From Ascarosepion bandense (lineage: Eukaryota > Mollusca > Cephalopoda > Sepiida > Sepiidae), in the NCBI GenBank assembly GCA_037127315.1, contig JBBBDQ010000225.1:1171001-1235000 (forward strand): a stretch of 64,000 nt of DNA, in the 5' to 3' direction. The notes beneath the pieces are model-generated. The model worked only from the letters and a program-made list of their open reading frames with translations. It had not been told where the DNA came from and searched no databases. The translations under genes and the position numbers were made by a program. Below, piece after piece: positions 25,401 to 38,800 of this stretch (its first letter is position 1; each line of letters starts with the position of its first letter).

Positions 25401-28400
25401 TATATATCCATAAATAACAAACACGTATATATATAAAAATATATGTAGTTATATTTTATTGATGACGATGGACCGTGTCGCCTAGGAACAGAGAGTGAGA
25501 GAGCGCTCTTCCAAGGTTGACAGGGGTGACGACGGGAGTGTAGCCTCTCTGCTTAGCTCTTCTAGCTTCTTCTTCGACTTCTGGTCTTGTCTGGCTCTCT
25601 GCCCAGACTGCCTGTCGAGCCTGACTCCTGTCGAGGCTGACTGGGACTCTTCTGTCTTCTCTGACTCGTCTGGCCTGTGACTTCTGTGTTTCGAGGTCTT
25701 TATATATCTTCCAAAACCGGAACTTGCCTCGATCTCGACGCCTACGTAATTCTCATAGTCACCTGTCTGTTTGCTCTGAGCTATTTCCGCTCTGCCGGAA
25801 ATAGGGTCAAAACGACATCCGCTGCTTTCAATGACCGAAAACACCCACGCTTCATCAGCCTTCTTGGGTGGGGCCAGATTATTATATTACACTTCATTGG
25901 TCAACTTGTTTACTCTTTTGGCAACTAAAGAATCTTTAAATAAAAGTGTACAATTCTTGTCTCACAAAAGAAACAGGAAAAAGATTTTAAGAATATTTCT
26001 TAATCACGATTATAGCTTTTTTTGTGAAATATCATTTTCTGTTTGATTGTCCAAGACGGGTTTTCAAACTTTTTGACTTACGGACCCCTTTATTAAAAAT
26101 TTATCCATGGGTGACACTTGCACCCTGAAAAAAAAAAGTAAATTTGAACATCAAGCTGTTGCATGTGTAAAATAATTTTTGTATAAATAACATTGACATG
26201 TAATGGGCGATAGTGCAAGCTTTTGTCATTTGATAACATTAATAAGTAAAAATAAATATCCAGACATTGAAAATTTATACTTTGAATTTCACGTAATGAG
26301 TTAATCCACAGACCCCCTATCTTATTCTTGCGGACCCCCTGTGGTCCGCGGACCACAATTTAAAAATCCCCTGGTCCAAGAGACCAGAAATTTCCAATTA
26401 TTTTGTAGCTGCCTTTATAGTGAAAGTAATGAAAAGAAAAGGTTAAATCACAATATTAAGTAATAATGGTTAAATTTATGCTAATTTAATATGTGTACAT
26501 TTTAATAAAAGCCAAGGTAGGGTTCTTGATTCTCTTGATGTTCTTTTTAGTTAATTTTTCATCATTGTTAAATTCCTAAGGTGTTAAAAGTTACAGTTAT
26601 TAAAGAAAGTGCTTTAAGTAAAATATTTTTTGATAATAAAAAAGTAAATAATAACTTACCTAAAAAAACAAACGTATATTTGAGTACATTTTAAAAATTT
26701 TTAATTGATGCATGAAAGTTCAACTAAATATATTCTCCAGTTTATTTATTTTTATGAAATGTACCCAATTAAAAAAAAAACTAAACGTTCAAGTTAATAT
26801 CTGCTAGAGTCCCAAGAATTATTAAATTAAGAAAAAACTGATACCCATTTATTTACTATTATTTTATTTTTTTATCAGCACACACAACTGGTCGCAACTA
26901 AAAGTGCATTTCCTCTATATTTTTTTTTTTAATGTACTCAGTCTAATTTAAAAAAATAATTAATGTAAATGTTCAAGTTAACAATTCCTGTTTGAACCAA
27001 TAGGTCTCAAGAATTTAAAGAAAAAATTGAAAAATATTTAAATTTTAAATTTCCAATTTTTTTATTGACCACAAAAATTCAACTAAAAATTTGTTATTTT
27101 AAACAATAAAGTACTTTATACAACTTTTAAATAAACAAAGAAAATATAAAAAGAAACTAAACTCACCTAAGAACAGCAATATATCCATCCGTAGTGAAAC
27201 AAGTTGTTTGTTGAAGTTTTCATTCACTTATTTTGTTGCGCCAGCAGTGGAGTTTGGTGATGTATGTTTATTTCGTCACTGTGTCCGGAGTTGTAAATCT
27301 CGACATGTGGGGTATGCCCACTTTTATTCACAGTGCTCCTTGATTTATGAGCTTAATAATATGAAACCAACAGATTATTAAAGACGAGATATTTATCTAC
27401 AAAATGGTATAAATTTGGGAATTTTTTAAAATTTCTTGGTATTTCATCCACTAATGTTTTTGACTTAGATTTTATTGCGAAAGACAAAACACTATGTTAT
27501 TCACACCATATTGACAAGTGACCCTTTTTCTTTAAAATAAGACTGTTTTTATGTGTGTAGAGACAAACAATATTGTGCACACAACATTTGAAAAACACCA
27601 ACTTTTTTTCACATAAAAAATAAAGCACCCGTCACTGAAAATAATTACCTAACTTGAAGTGGTGTTAATAACACAAGAAAATGAATTGTGTCTTTATGAA
27701 GAGAAAATATAAAATTTTGATTTAAACAAAATTTTATGAAAATAACCCAAAAATAGGCGAGATATTGCAAGTTGAACGTGAAGAAAATTTCACTATGTTT
27801 ACCAGTTTTCACACCCTAAACTAGCTGGTTTGTAATACCAATTTATATTTCTTTCCACAGCTACATGGAATGGCATACATATAGTCCTTAGTCATGAATG
27901 CTCTCCTCTGTTGGGGGTCTTACTCAGGAGAGGTACCTGCAAAGTGTAGAACCACAGCTGAAGGTCGTCCTGATGTTATATGAACTACAGATCCTTTGTA
28001 TTTTCTCCAATAACCCTCTTCACATAGGGTAAACAGACCAAGACTGTTTTCTGAGTGTTGTTATCCTCATGCACCCCTCCTTCCATGTTTATTGGAGTTG
28101 TTGTCATGTACCCTTGATAATTATGTTGTAGGGTACTGCTTATACTGACTGCTTTCTGTTCATATGTCTCTGGGTCAACGCTTATGACTTTTGCTTGATG
28201 TTGATCTTTCTTTACATTGTTTGGGTGGTGAAAGTTGAAGTTGAGGTATTGTCTGGTGAATGTTGGCTTGCAGTATGTCTTAAGAATTTCTTCAGTTGCT
28301 GGATATTTATTTCATCAATCTCAGTTTCTAATATGAGTTTAGCAATTTTCAAGACTCTATATGCAATTACTGGCTTTGATAATGTAATTTTATAATCTCA

Positions 28401-31400
28401 AAGTTTTGTAATAAGATGCTCAAATTAAATATAGATTTTTTTCACATGATTCCATAAGCTATGAATGTTGACTGTTTTGTATCATCTTTATTTTTAATAA
28501 TTTGACCCTAAGCAAGGCAATAAACCCACAAAAATGCCAAACATGAAAGAACAGGAGAAAAAGAGAAAAAAACTTAAGTAGAGAGAGCATTAAAAGAACA
28601 AGAATTAAGAAGCCATAACAATTAACACTGCATTTAAATTTTTGATGATCAAAGTTGACCGGAAAGCAATAATCTCTAAATACATATTAGAAGTGTCAAA
28701 CCACAAGAGTGTTAGTAGATAAGGGTTACTCACTGGATATTTTGTAATCTGGCATTTGTACCAAGATGGTGTAATTTAATAGATTTAAATTGTTTGGTCT
28801 GGAGGAGTATCCCATGTATTTGAGTCGTAATATTTATATTAGTTTTGCTAAGCAAATCACTCAAAGTGTGAAATCTTGCTATTTTTCTGGTAATCCATGA
28901 CTAATGTTTTTGTACCAACCTAATCTTGAGATATGTTTGTAGGGATGTTCTGCCTTCACTTCATTACAACTATAAATGTCACTGTGAAGCTGAATTTTTT
29001 TTTTTTTTTGATTGAATGTTAATAGAAAATAATCACTTATACAGATCAGCATTTAAAATAAATGATAGGAATGGAAATACTTACTAATATATTAAAAAAT
29101 ACCTTGTCTTTAAAAATATTATGTTGATCCTTAAATAAACAAAAGCAGTCATGTCAATTTATAAAATAGCAATTTTAATGTATAGATTAGTAAATATTAT
29201 ATTTTTAATATATTGATTCAGAATGACAATAGTACTTCTACATCTCCACACTACTATTATCATCATCATCATCATCATCATCATATTAATTGTTTAGTTG
29301 TTTATAATTTTAAGAAACAAAATATAAGCTATTAAATTTTATAATAAAAATATTTAAGTTATCCCATTCATGCCAAATTGAGGATAAGTGATGAGCATAA
29401 ATAATAGATCACTATAAAATATACACTCATATTATATAGATAGATAAACAAATAATCCATAATAAATAATATATTATAAACAATGCTTTAATGCATTTTT
29501 TTTTATTCAACTTAATATTTAAATAACTTCTCTTACTCACTTTTATTTAATAGACATTAAATTATTATGTCACTTAGCATCCTCCATAACTTACCTAGAC
29601 TTTTCAGCCAACCTGATGAATGTTTATGAGCATTTCTTAAATTTAACAATTTTAAAAGACTAACAACAATTTTGCTCTTGTCTACAAATACTTGTTACAA
29701 AATAAATCCTTGAAAAATTTACTTTGATAAAGTCCCTCAAAGGACGAAACGTGTTGGCTAAGATGTTTTCCTTTTGTCAACACCAGTTATGCATTTTTAA
29801 GTGAATAGCTTCATCTAATTCTCAGTTGGCAGGGCAAGTTTTACAGTCAGTAAATTAACTAGGAAGCTGTACCTGGAATTGTTTAAGACTTATAAAAATT
29901 TACTGAGTTGTAGTTTTGGAAACAAATGTTGATTTTTTTTTTTTTTTTTTTTTTTTTTTCATTGTATTCAGTTATATAATCCACAGAAAAAAATTAATTG
30001 CAATTTTATTTTAGTTTTCTACTTTTTGTAATGAATCATTTTGAAAAACATTATAATAATAGGTACATTTATAAATAAAAAAGAAAACTTGTGCAGTTTC
30101 ATAAGTAAAATATTGGTGCTGACAAATGTTTTACAGACATTGTATTTTAAGCACTTTTAGTGATAAAAGAAAAACACCGATATTCAAAGAACTTAAACTT
30201 GGTTACTTATTTTAGAGCATTATTTTACTTACAATTATTGCCCTGTGATGCAAACAAGTCAATGCATTATTTAAACAAATTAGATGTAAAAATCAGCAGT
30301 GCCTTTTTATATTTATAGCCAATCTGTCACATTATTGGCAACTTTGCTACTTATATAAATACAAAATCATTTATATAAGTAGCAAATTAACCCTTCTAAG
30401 CAACACAGTTAATCAAAACAAAATTATTTAAGATCGGCCGGTTCACACTCCACCCATGTCTATTGAACAGGTGAAGAGGCTCATCCCTTGTTCCCTGTTT
30501 ATGATGTGATTTCCGGCTTTCTCTTTTCCAATCTTTTCACTCTTACTTAGCCCCCTACGCATCAGTGGCATTACCACCTTGCTCGGGTGATATGATTAAA
30601 AAAAAAAAGAAAATGAAAAGAAAACTGACTTTCCAAAGTCATTTACCAACTGTAAATTTTCCTTAATTGCTTTAAAGACTTAATTAATCTACATTTTTAA
30701 AGTTACTCTATGGTGGGAAAGTTTGTGAATAGTATCAAATTAAGTTTGTTTGTTGTTTTTTTTTTGTTTTTGTTTTTTTACATGTCTGTATTTCATTTTT
30801 AGGTCGTGTATGTGTTCCAATTGATCCTCAGAAAGTAGATGAGTTTGATCCTTTTACTGTTCCTACTATTTCGTAAGTTATTTTTACATTGCAATTGATT
30901 TCATGCACAACCATTGAATAAATTATCATCATTTACGTAGATAAGTTTCATAATAAAATCTTTATTGCTTTTGCAAGTAGATGTTTCTCTCCAAAAAAAA
31001 CTGCATATTACTCTTGATGAAAGCTAATGTACATCAACTCTTTATTTTCATGATATTTTTATCCCTGATGTACAAAAATATTAAGAAGTTTAAGATTTGT
31101 TGTCTGCTTAAATTTTGGGTTTTATTGTGTTTGTCATCAAAACTGCCTGCAGAACAGCAAAGTTGCTGAATAATCATAGAATGGGGAATGTTTTAGAGAA
31201 ACTGCAAAAAATGTTACAAATCAGATATGCTGATTTTCCTGCACATTTTTGTCAGTTGTATGATCAAAACTTGGCAAAAAAAAGTCTGAAAAATTTTGCT
31301 GGCCATCAGGAAATTCACTTAATCTCAATCTCACCAGAAATCTTTGGACCATCAGGTGTTAAACTAGATTTGCTCAAATGATAGCCACCTTCTTGACAAC

Positions 31401-32817
31401 ATATTTAATTAGAATTAAAAGAGGATCAACAAATGTTTAGAAATCTTTCTTATTCATTTAAAACATTGTTGGAATTTGTGAATCCTTCTGATAGGAAATT
31501 AGGTAAACCTTTTTGCTGATTTAATGTTGCTTGCAAAAAGTATGTTTTGTTATGGCAACTAAAGTCATAATAATAGTGAACAGTGAATATTGAACATATT
31601 GTACTTACAGTAGTCTGCAAAACCATCTTTGTATGTTCTACAGCAGGCATATATATACTCATTTGTATAATTGAAGTCTAAACTTTACATTTTTGCATGC
31701 ATTTTAAATATTTTATATATGATGAATGATGATAATTTCATAGTAACTTCAACACATTGATTTTATAATGTAAGGATACAAAAAGTGCTTATCTTCCTTT
31801 GGTCGAGATAGTCACGTGGTCACATCACAACCACTCGTGATGTCACTCCTGATAGTGACCCAAGCACTAGTTACACTCTTTCAGCTAACAGCAACTGAGG
31901 AAGAAGGTTGTTTCCTTCTGACTAAGTGAAAGACAGAATCTGCCTTCCGCCATGTTCCACTGGAACATAAAACTCCTGCTGTATCCCTTTTGAACATAGA
32001 TGAATTCAGCCCCTCCAAATCTGGAGTCATGACTATGGCAGACAGGTATCTTCAAGTTAAACATAAATTATTTTTCCTTTTGTTCCCTCTGATACTTTGC
32101 TTTGCATTAGATGTAATAGGTATGTATTTCTCTGCTAGTGGACACCTGTTTGTACATGTGTGTTATTGTGGGTGTTAAAATATATAAATATCTCCTGGAG
32201 AACAATTCATTCATTTCTCCATTCCGCCTTACCGTTACATGGTGACCTGTCTTAATATTATTTACTAACCCACATGGGAATAGAAATAAGATATATTTCT
32301 TTACTAAGAAAAATTATGACATATCCCTTTTAAATAAGTTATTTCATATTTCTTATCTTTTTCCTACAATCTTAAACTATTGTTTGTATTGTTTATTTTA
32401 AACCAATATATTACAGACAGTTGCTTAATGAAATTGATGCTGTCAAAAGACATCCAGATGGTGTTAAAATAAAAGGTGAGTATGTTACTTTTAAACAAAA
32501 ATTAACTTTCTGGACCTTGATAAAGCATCTAAACTTATTTATAAATGGAACTTTGTGTGTGTGTGTTACCTATAGACTCTGAAATGGCTAAACCGATTTT
32601 CTTGAAAATTTACACAGTTGTACTATAAGCGTCTGCGGGTGTTCTTAGCTAAGTTTTGTGTCGAGGTACCCCCGATAAATATCGATAATCAAAAAAATCG
32701 GGTTATAGAAGGAGTGGTCCGATTTTACTCAGATTTGATACGCTCATAGACAAAGACATAAGAAACAATATTCAGAAGTTTCAAGGTTGCAGTTCTTACA
32801 ATAGTGCAGAAAATCGA

Positions 32818-32868
<51 letters not shown>

Positions 32869-35800
32869 GCAAGATGTTTATGCGTGTGTCTGTTTATCTG
32901 CCTGTATGTCTGTATTTTTTTTTCAGCTCTTTTATTTTAGTTTTAGCTCTTTTTGACTCTAACTAAGTAGAATTGTAGTTCTTAGTCTCAGCCATGATAC
33001 CATTTACTCAGAGGACTTATTTAGCCTTCAAAATTCACTTTATGATGAAAAAAACTTGTTTGATATCGATACCAGGAAATCAAAATTTGACTTACATCCA
33101 TTCATTTTTCTTTCAGTCTACTGTTTCGCTTTAACTGGAAACAACTATTGCTTTTTAGTCTTTCGTGCCAAAGTCCAAAGAGTCTGAGCTCTAGGACCAT
33201 GGATTAGTTTTAAAGCTTTCATTACACCCGAGCAATGCCGGGCTATACTGCTAGTTTAATTATAATCTTATCCTCTCTAGTTCTTCTCCCTTTTGGGCTA
33301 GTTAAAGTAGATAAGTCTACATTAATAAATTTAAAAGCAAATAATGTGTTTATACTAGACAGAGATTGATTGCACTGAATTGTCATGCAAAAAGAAAAAC
33401 GTTATTTATCAACAAGGAGATTAGTTAGTGATTACCTGTTCCTTAATGTTTTACTCCCTTGCTTTGTTCTTGCTGTCAACTTATCTCACTCACATTTTCA
33501 CTCCTCAATTTAATTACTTACTTGCATCTTGAAATTTATTCTTTTCATTTTGTTATTGTCATATTACACCTCCCCTTTCAGATGACTTCCTTTGAAGTCT
33601 ATATTTCTTCAGCTTTGGTTCAATGTTTAAAAATTCTATTGCTGTTCTTTTTCTCTTACCGTAAAACCTTGGTTCAACAATTTCTGATGACATTATAAAG
33701 AAACAAATCAGCAAAATGACATACATGGTACAGGGACAAAGGCAAAAACTTAAACGACAGTTAAAATGAAGATTCACTGATTTTGAAAATCTCCAAAAGA
33801 GGTACCTATGAAAATATTGTATGGAACATTTGACATACCCACACCATCAGAAATTGTTGAACCAAGGTTTTACGATAAGAAAAAGAACAGCAACAGAATT
33901 TTTAAATAATGAACCAAAGCTGAACAAATATAAACTCCAGAGGAAGTCATTTGAAAGGGGAGGTGTCATAGATGAATAAAGTGTCAATGGCGACAATTGA
34001 GTTTAAACACAGATTGGCATAAAACAAACATAGTTGACTTCATTTTGATATAATTAGAGGCATCATGCTGCTAGGATCACATGACATAAAAATTATAAGC
34101 ATTGGCGTCAGAAAAAAAAGTCTGACAATATTCTTCTAGTATATGTGACTTTTGTTATGAGGGTGCATTTATATATAAAAAAATAATATTAATGTCTAAA
34201 AAGGTTAAAATCTATAGTAAGGGATTCTACTGAGTCCTTGTTATTACAAAGAAAGGTTTAATTCATGAAGTAGTTATTAAATAGAAAAATTAGGAATAGA
34301 ATCTAGAGAATTCAAGATGATTCGAGAAATATGCAAATTAGGTATTAGCCCCTATAAAAATGGGTTTTGGGAAGAGAGTAGTCAGTTGTTAAAAGGATTT
34401 GCTGACATTATCAACTTCGGCTTTGATTCAAGGATTTATATCCAGCCGAAAAATCTCTACGAAAAGTCGCCAACTAACAAAAACCCAAAAGACAGCCTCA
34501 TAGAACAAATACGGTAAATATAATTTTTGACAATTTCATTGACCAAACAAAAAAATTATTTTTTGTATATACATTTGAGGATTTCCAAAAAATAGTACTT
34601 AGAATACTCACTAGCATAATATGTAAAAATTACCTTACCAACTCCTTACCTCTCCTTTCATAACACTGCTTGCCAGTAGTAAACTGTGTTTTCTATTTGA
34701 ATGAAAAAGTTGTATATTTGTAAATATTTTTATTTTGTGTTTTTTGTAAATTAAATATTTGTCTGTGATTTAGCTCTGTGTTTTGGTCAATCATTTTACA
34801 AAAGTTGCCCAAAACATTATGAACATAAAAGGGGGGGGGTTGAATATTTATTTTAAATTTTATTTTTGGTTTTAGATTACAAGAAGACATCTATGAAAGA
34901 AAGTGTGGAAGTATTTGAGAGTTTTTTAAAGAAATTGAAGAAGACATGGGAGGGTAATATGATTAAAGAGAGTGGTAAGTCTTTTGAAAATATATCCCCC
35001 TGTTGTAAAAATGGATAATTTAATCATATTTAGGTTATAAGTTTATATATATGTAATTAGTGCAGTGCAAAAAATTCAAACTTTACATCAAAACCAGTGA
35101 ACTTGAATTTGCTTTAAGTAGATCTGACAGTCACTGTACGGATTAAACAAATATATGCTAAATGAGTCTTTAATTGCACTGACCATCAAAAATAAAATGC
35201 TAAATAGCAATTTTTAGGATCTTTGCGATAAATAGATCAGAAACAGTAGTTCAAAGTAAAATGCTGATTTTAAGAAAAAGGCTAAGGAATTTCTTAAAGA
35301 TATAAGAATCTGTGGACATTATTGATAAATTGAAAATACTATAAGTTTTTATGATGCATTTTGTTATTATGCAAGAGGGATAGGTTCTCCACACATAGTA
35401 ACAAACCATATATTCCATTTATATCCAAAAAGTTTTAATATACATAAGCCAATTTGATGACAAGAAAGAACAACCTTCTCTCTCTTTCCCTTTGCCCTCA
35501 ATAAATATATTTGTCTTATGAAGTAGAGAAACTGTAAAAAGTAAATGAATTAGTAGTCAATTCATAGAACTTTTTTTTTAATTTGAGCTTTACCTCTAAG
35601 GATCTGATGACTTGGACTTTGATAACTTTTAAATCAATTATTTTAATACTATTATTCTTAAAGACTTGTTTGTGTGAGTAACGTAGAAACAAGAATTGGT
35701 GAGCCAAGTTGAAATTCTGTGCTAGTCTATTGCATTCACTTTTATAAAAATGTCCTTAGGAAAAGCATGAATCCATCTCTTCTATAGAAAAAATTGTAGG

Positions 35801-38800
35801 GTAAATTGAGCTCTCTTGCCTTGGGTGACAAAAAGCCTAAGAGAAGGAAAACTCTGAATTCCAAATCATGGAGAAAGAAACATTCTACTATCTTTCCCAA
35901 GAATCCACTTCAATTCACAGATAAGAAAGAAAAGAGATCTGTGTAGAAAGTCATGATTTCCTATATCCTTAAGGAGACTGCTTTAAAAATATGTCTGGAT
36001 TATAATTTAGGTACCTCCACTAATTTTCAATACCCAAGTTTTAAAATGAATTTTTATAAATTAAAATGCTTTTTTGAAGTTTTCATTTTAGCTTTACTAT
36101 TTCCAGTAAGCAAAATACTCTGGTGTATTTCAAATAGAAACTATATTGATTGCAATCTCAACTTTTTGAGTGTTTTCAGTTAATCGGTCATTTTCAGCAT
36201 ATTGACACAATTGTAAATGAAAGTTAATTCTCAGTTTTCAAAATCTTGCAAAAATAAAATATACCTCTGTGACACATTTGAGGAAAATTAGCAAATTTAA
36301 GATTAAATTAATCTGATTTGAAAGAAGTATTACTTGCTCATAGCATGAATAAAAAAAATTTTCTTAATGATGGAAGTTTTGTTTTTCTGACAAGTTGATT
36401 GATTACTGACAGCCAAACGTTGACCAGATTTTACATAGATTTATGAAACTTAAGTGAATGTTTTGGTTTTGGTTTTTAACTACCTGGTAATTTTTTAAAT
36501 TAACATACTTTCAACAATTATCTAATATTTTATTGAATTTTAGTTAAGTTTTATAGCCTCATGTTTGAAGATGAGAAAATTTAAACTAAGATTTTCTTAA
36601 ATTAAGTTAAAAAATTAATAACTGAGATAATAATTAAATACCATGATAGAGGTAAATAAATAATTTATGAAATGTTATGGTATTTTATTTATTATTAATT
36701 TATATTTTTTAATATCTTCTTTTTCATTTTATTCTTTATTATTAATAATTGTTATCATGATGATTCTGATATGGTAAAGTAATTTTATTTATTAAATTTT
36801 TATAGTAATTTACATTTTATTATTAATTACACAATTGTTTACACTTTTATTTTATTTAACTATAATACCCTAAGCAATATATTTAAAAAAATTGCTACTA
36901 TGAGGGACAAAGAAAAGACTTTTGGGTATATTTTGTGGAGCTGAAAAAGGCTGTTTTTATTTCTTCTAATTGAAGAAATTGTCCTCATTGCTGAACTGAT
37001 TCTCCAGATACAGATACTGCTTAACATAGTCAGTGCCAACTTTGTATTTGTTCAATTGATAGTTGTCAACTATATCATTGAGAGAGGAAATCCTATAAAA
37101 TGGGTTTATATAACTCATGATGTAGCCAACATAATCATGGTTTACACCATCAATTGTCCAAATATTTTCCTGTAAGGGGAACAACCCTTAAAACACATGA
37201 CCTTTTAATGATAACGTCACATATTACATATTTAACAAAAGAACATTCTCTCTCTCTCTCCCCCCCAATCTTTTAATTTTTTTTTTAAATAATGATGATT
37301 TGTATTAAACATTTTAATTTTCAATTAGTAAATACACTCTTCACTTAATAACCTAATACAGGCAATTTGGGGGCAAGCAAAATAATAAAATAATACAAGC
37401 AAAAAAATCAACAGTACATTTTTATAATAAAATAACCAACAATACATTTTTTATAGCAAAATGACAGTGCAACACTAAAAAAATATAAAAATACGTTTTT
37501 AAAGTAAAATTACCAAAAAATATATTTTATGCTCTACAAATTATATCTGAAAAAAAACATACCTTTAACCTGAAAGTATAAAATTATACAGAAAATATAC
37601 AGTTAAAAGCCTATAATTACATATAAAATATTTAGATTTTAGTATTAAATAACCCATTGAGGTTGAAATACCATTAAACAAAATCAACCGACCAAACAAC
37701 CAACATGAAAGAACTCATTCATGACATTAGTCCATACAATATACGATAATATTTTAAAGAAATCAATCTGTATTCCAAAATTTAACTTCAACAAAATTAC
37801 AACATAAAACACACATATCACCACCTCCTAGTAATCATGTCCACAGAAAGATGGATATGCACAAAAGTTGAGTATCATCTACCATGTATTCAATTGTAAA
37901 AGTAAAATAAAGTATATCATATTTTTTATTACTTCCAAACTACCAAGAAAATTAAATTTCAGGATTAAAGTTAATATGCTGTTAAACAAATCAATCAATC
38001 AAAGCTCAGTAAACTACAAATTCAGCAGACTGGCATATGTGTGCTTTACTTCCTCATTTTAGAGGAATGAGAAAAATTGTCTACTTTCAATTTAAAATTT
38101 GAAGAATGTAGCTGAAATAGCAAAAATACAAAAAGAAAACTGCAGGTCATAAGTCACACACCAAAGTGAACAAGAAAACTACCTGTCATATCATTCAGAG
38201 CACTTGGCTTGTATAGAAGTTTAAAAGTCAGTGATAGGTGTCAAAGTTTGCATGAATTTCTCTATATAAGTGAGAAGTCACACAAGCCTTCCCTTTTCAC
38301 TGACAGATAACACACAACACATTAGTGTTTGTTTTGATAAGTTACCATTTTCTTCACCCCCAAAAAATAGATTTACTGGTGTTTAATATTTTCACTCTTA
38401 CTCCATAATAATCTAATTTCTCTTAAAATTTACATTGACAGTATATGATAATTTGGTGCTTTTACTTAAAGCTTTAAAGAAAGCATGCACATTTTTACTA
38501 TTAAGATGGCTACATGGGGTCATTATGGCAGGAGGTACTGAAGTGTGAAAAGATACTACATACCTATCAATGTGTCTACATTCAAATAAATGGTATAACT
38601 TTCCCTAAATTATGTTAATTTAGGGTACAACTCTCATTCTTATAGGTTTTTTGAAAATCAACATTAAACATATACAAAATAAGTTTTATATGTAAAATTA
38701 TTTGCATGTCCTTTGTGATAACTAAAATATTTTCAACTCGTGTTAGTGGTTCAAACTCAGATAAATGCCAGGGTTTTAAAGGGTGAACTTCTAGACAGAT

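Noticed and set aside
25482..25928. Frames of 120 and 83 codons
   Set aside because: They lie within an LTR-like sequence with U3-R-U5 features; its higher GC content creates open frames.
29259..29284. ATC repeats as possible CRISPR-like array
   Set aside because: A simple trinucleotide microsatellite; no spacer structure, and the genome is eukaryotic.
31115..31381. 88-codon frame in PRIM1 intron 6
   Set aside because: No recognisable domain, no splice context tied to PRIM1, composition typical of AT-rich intron.
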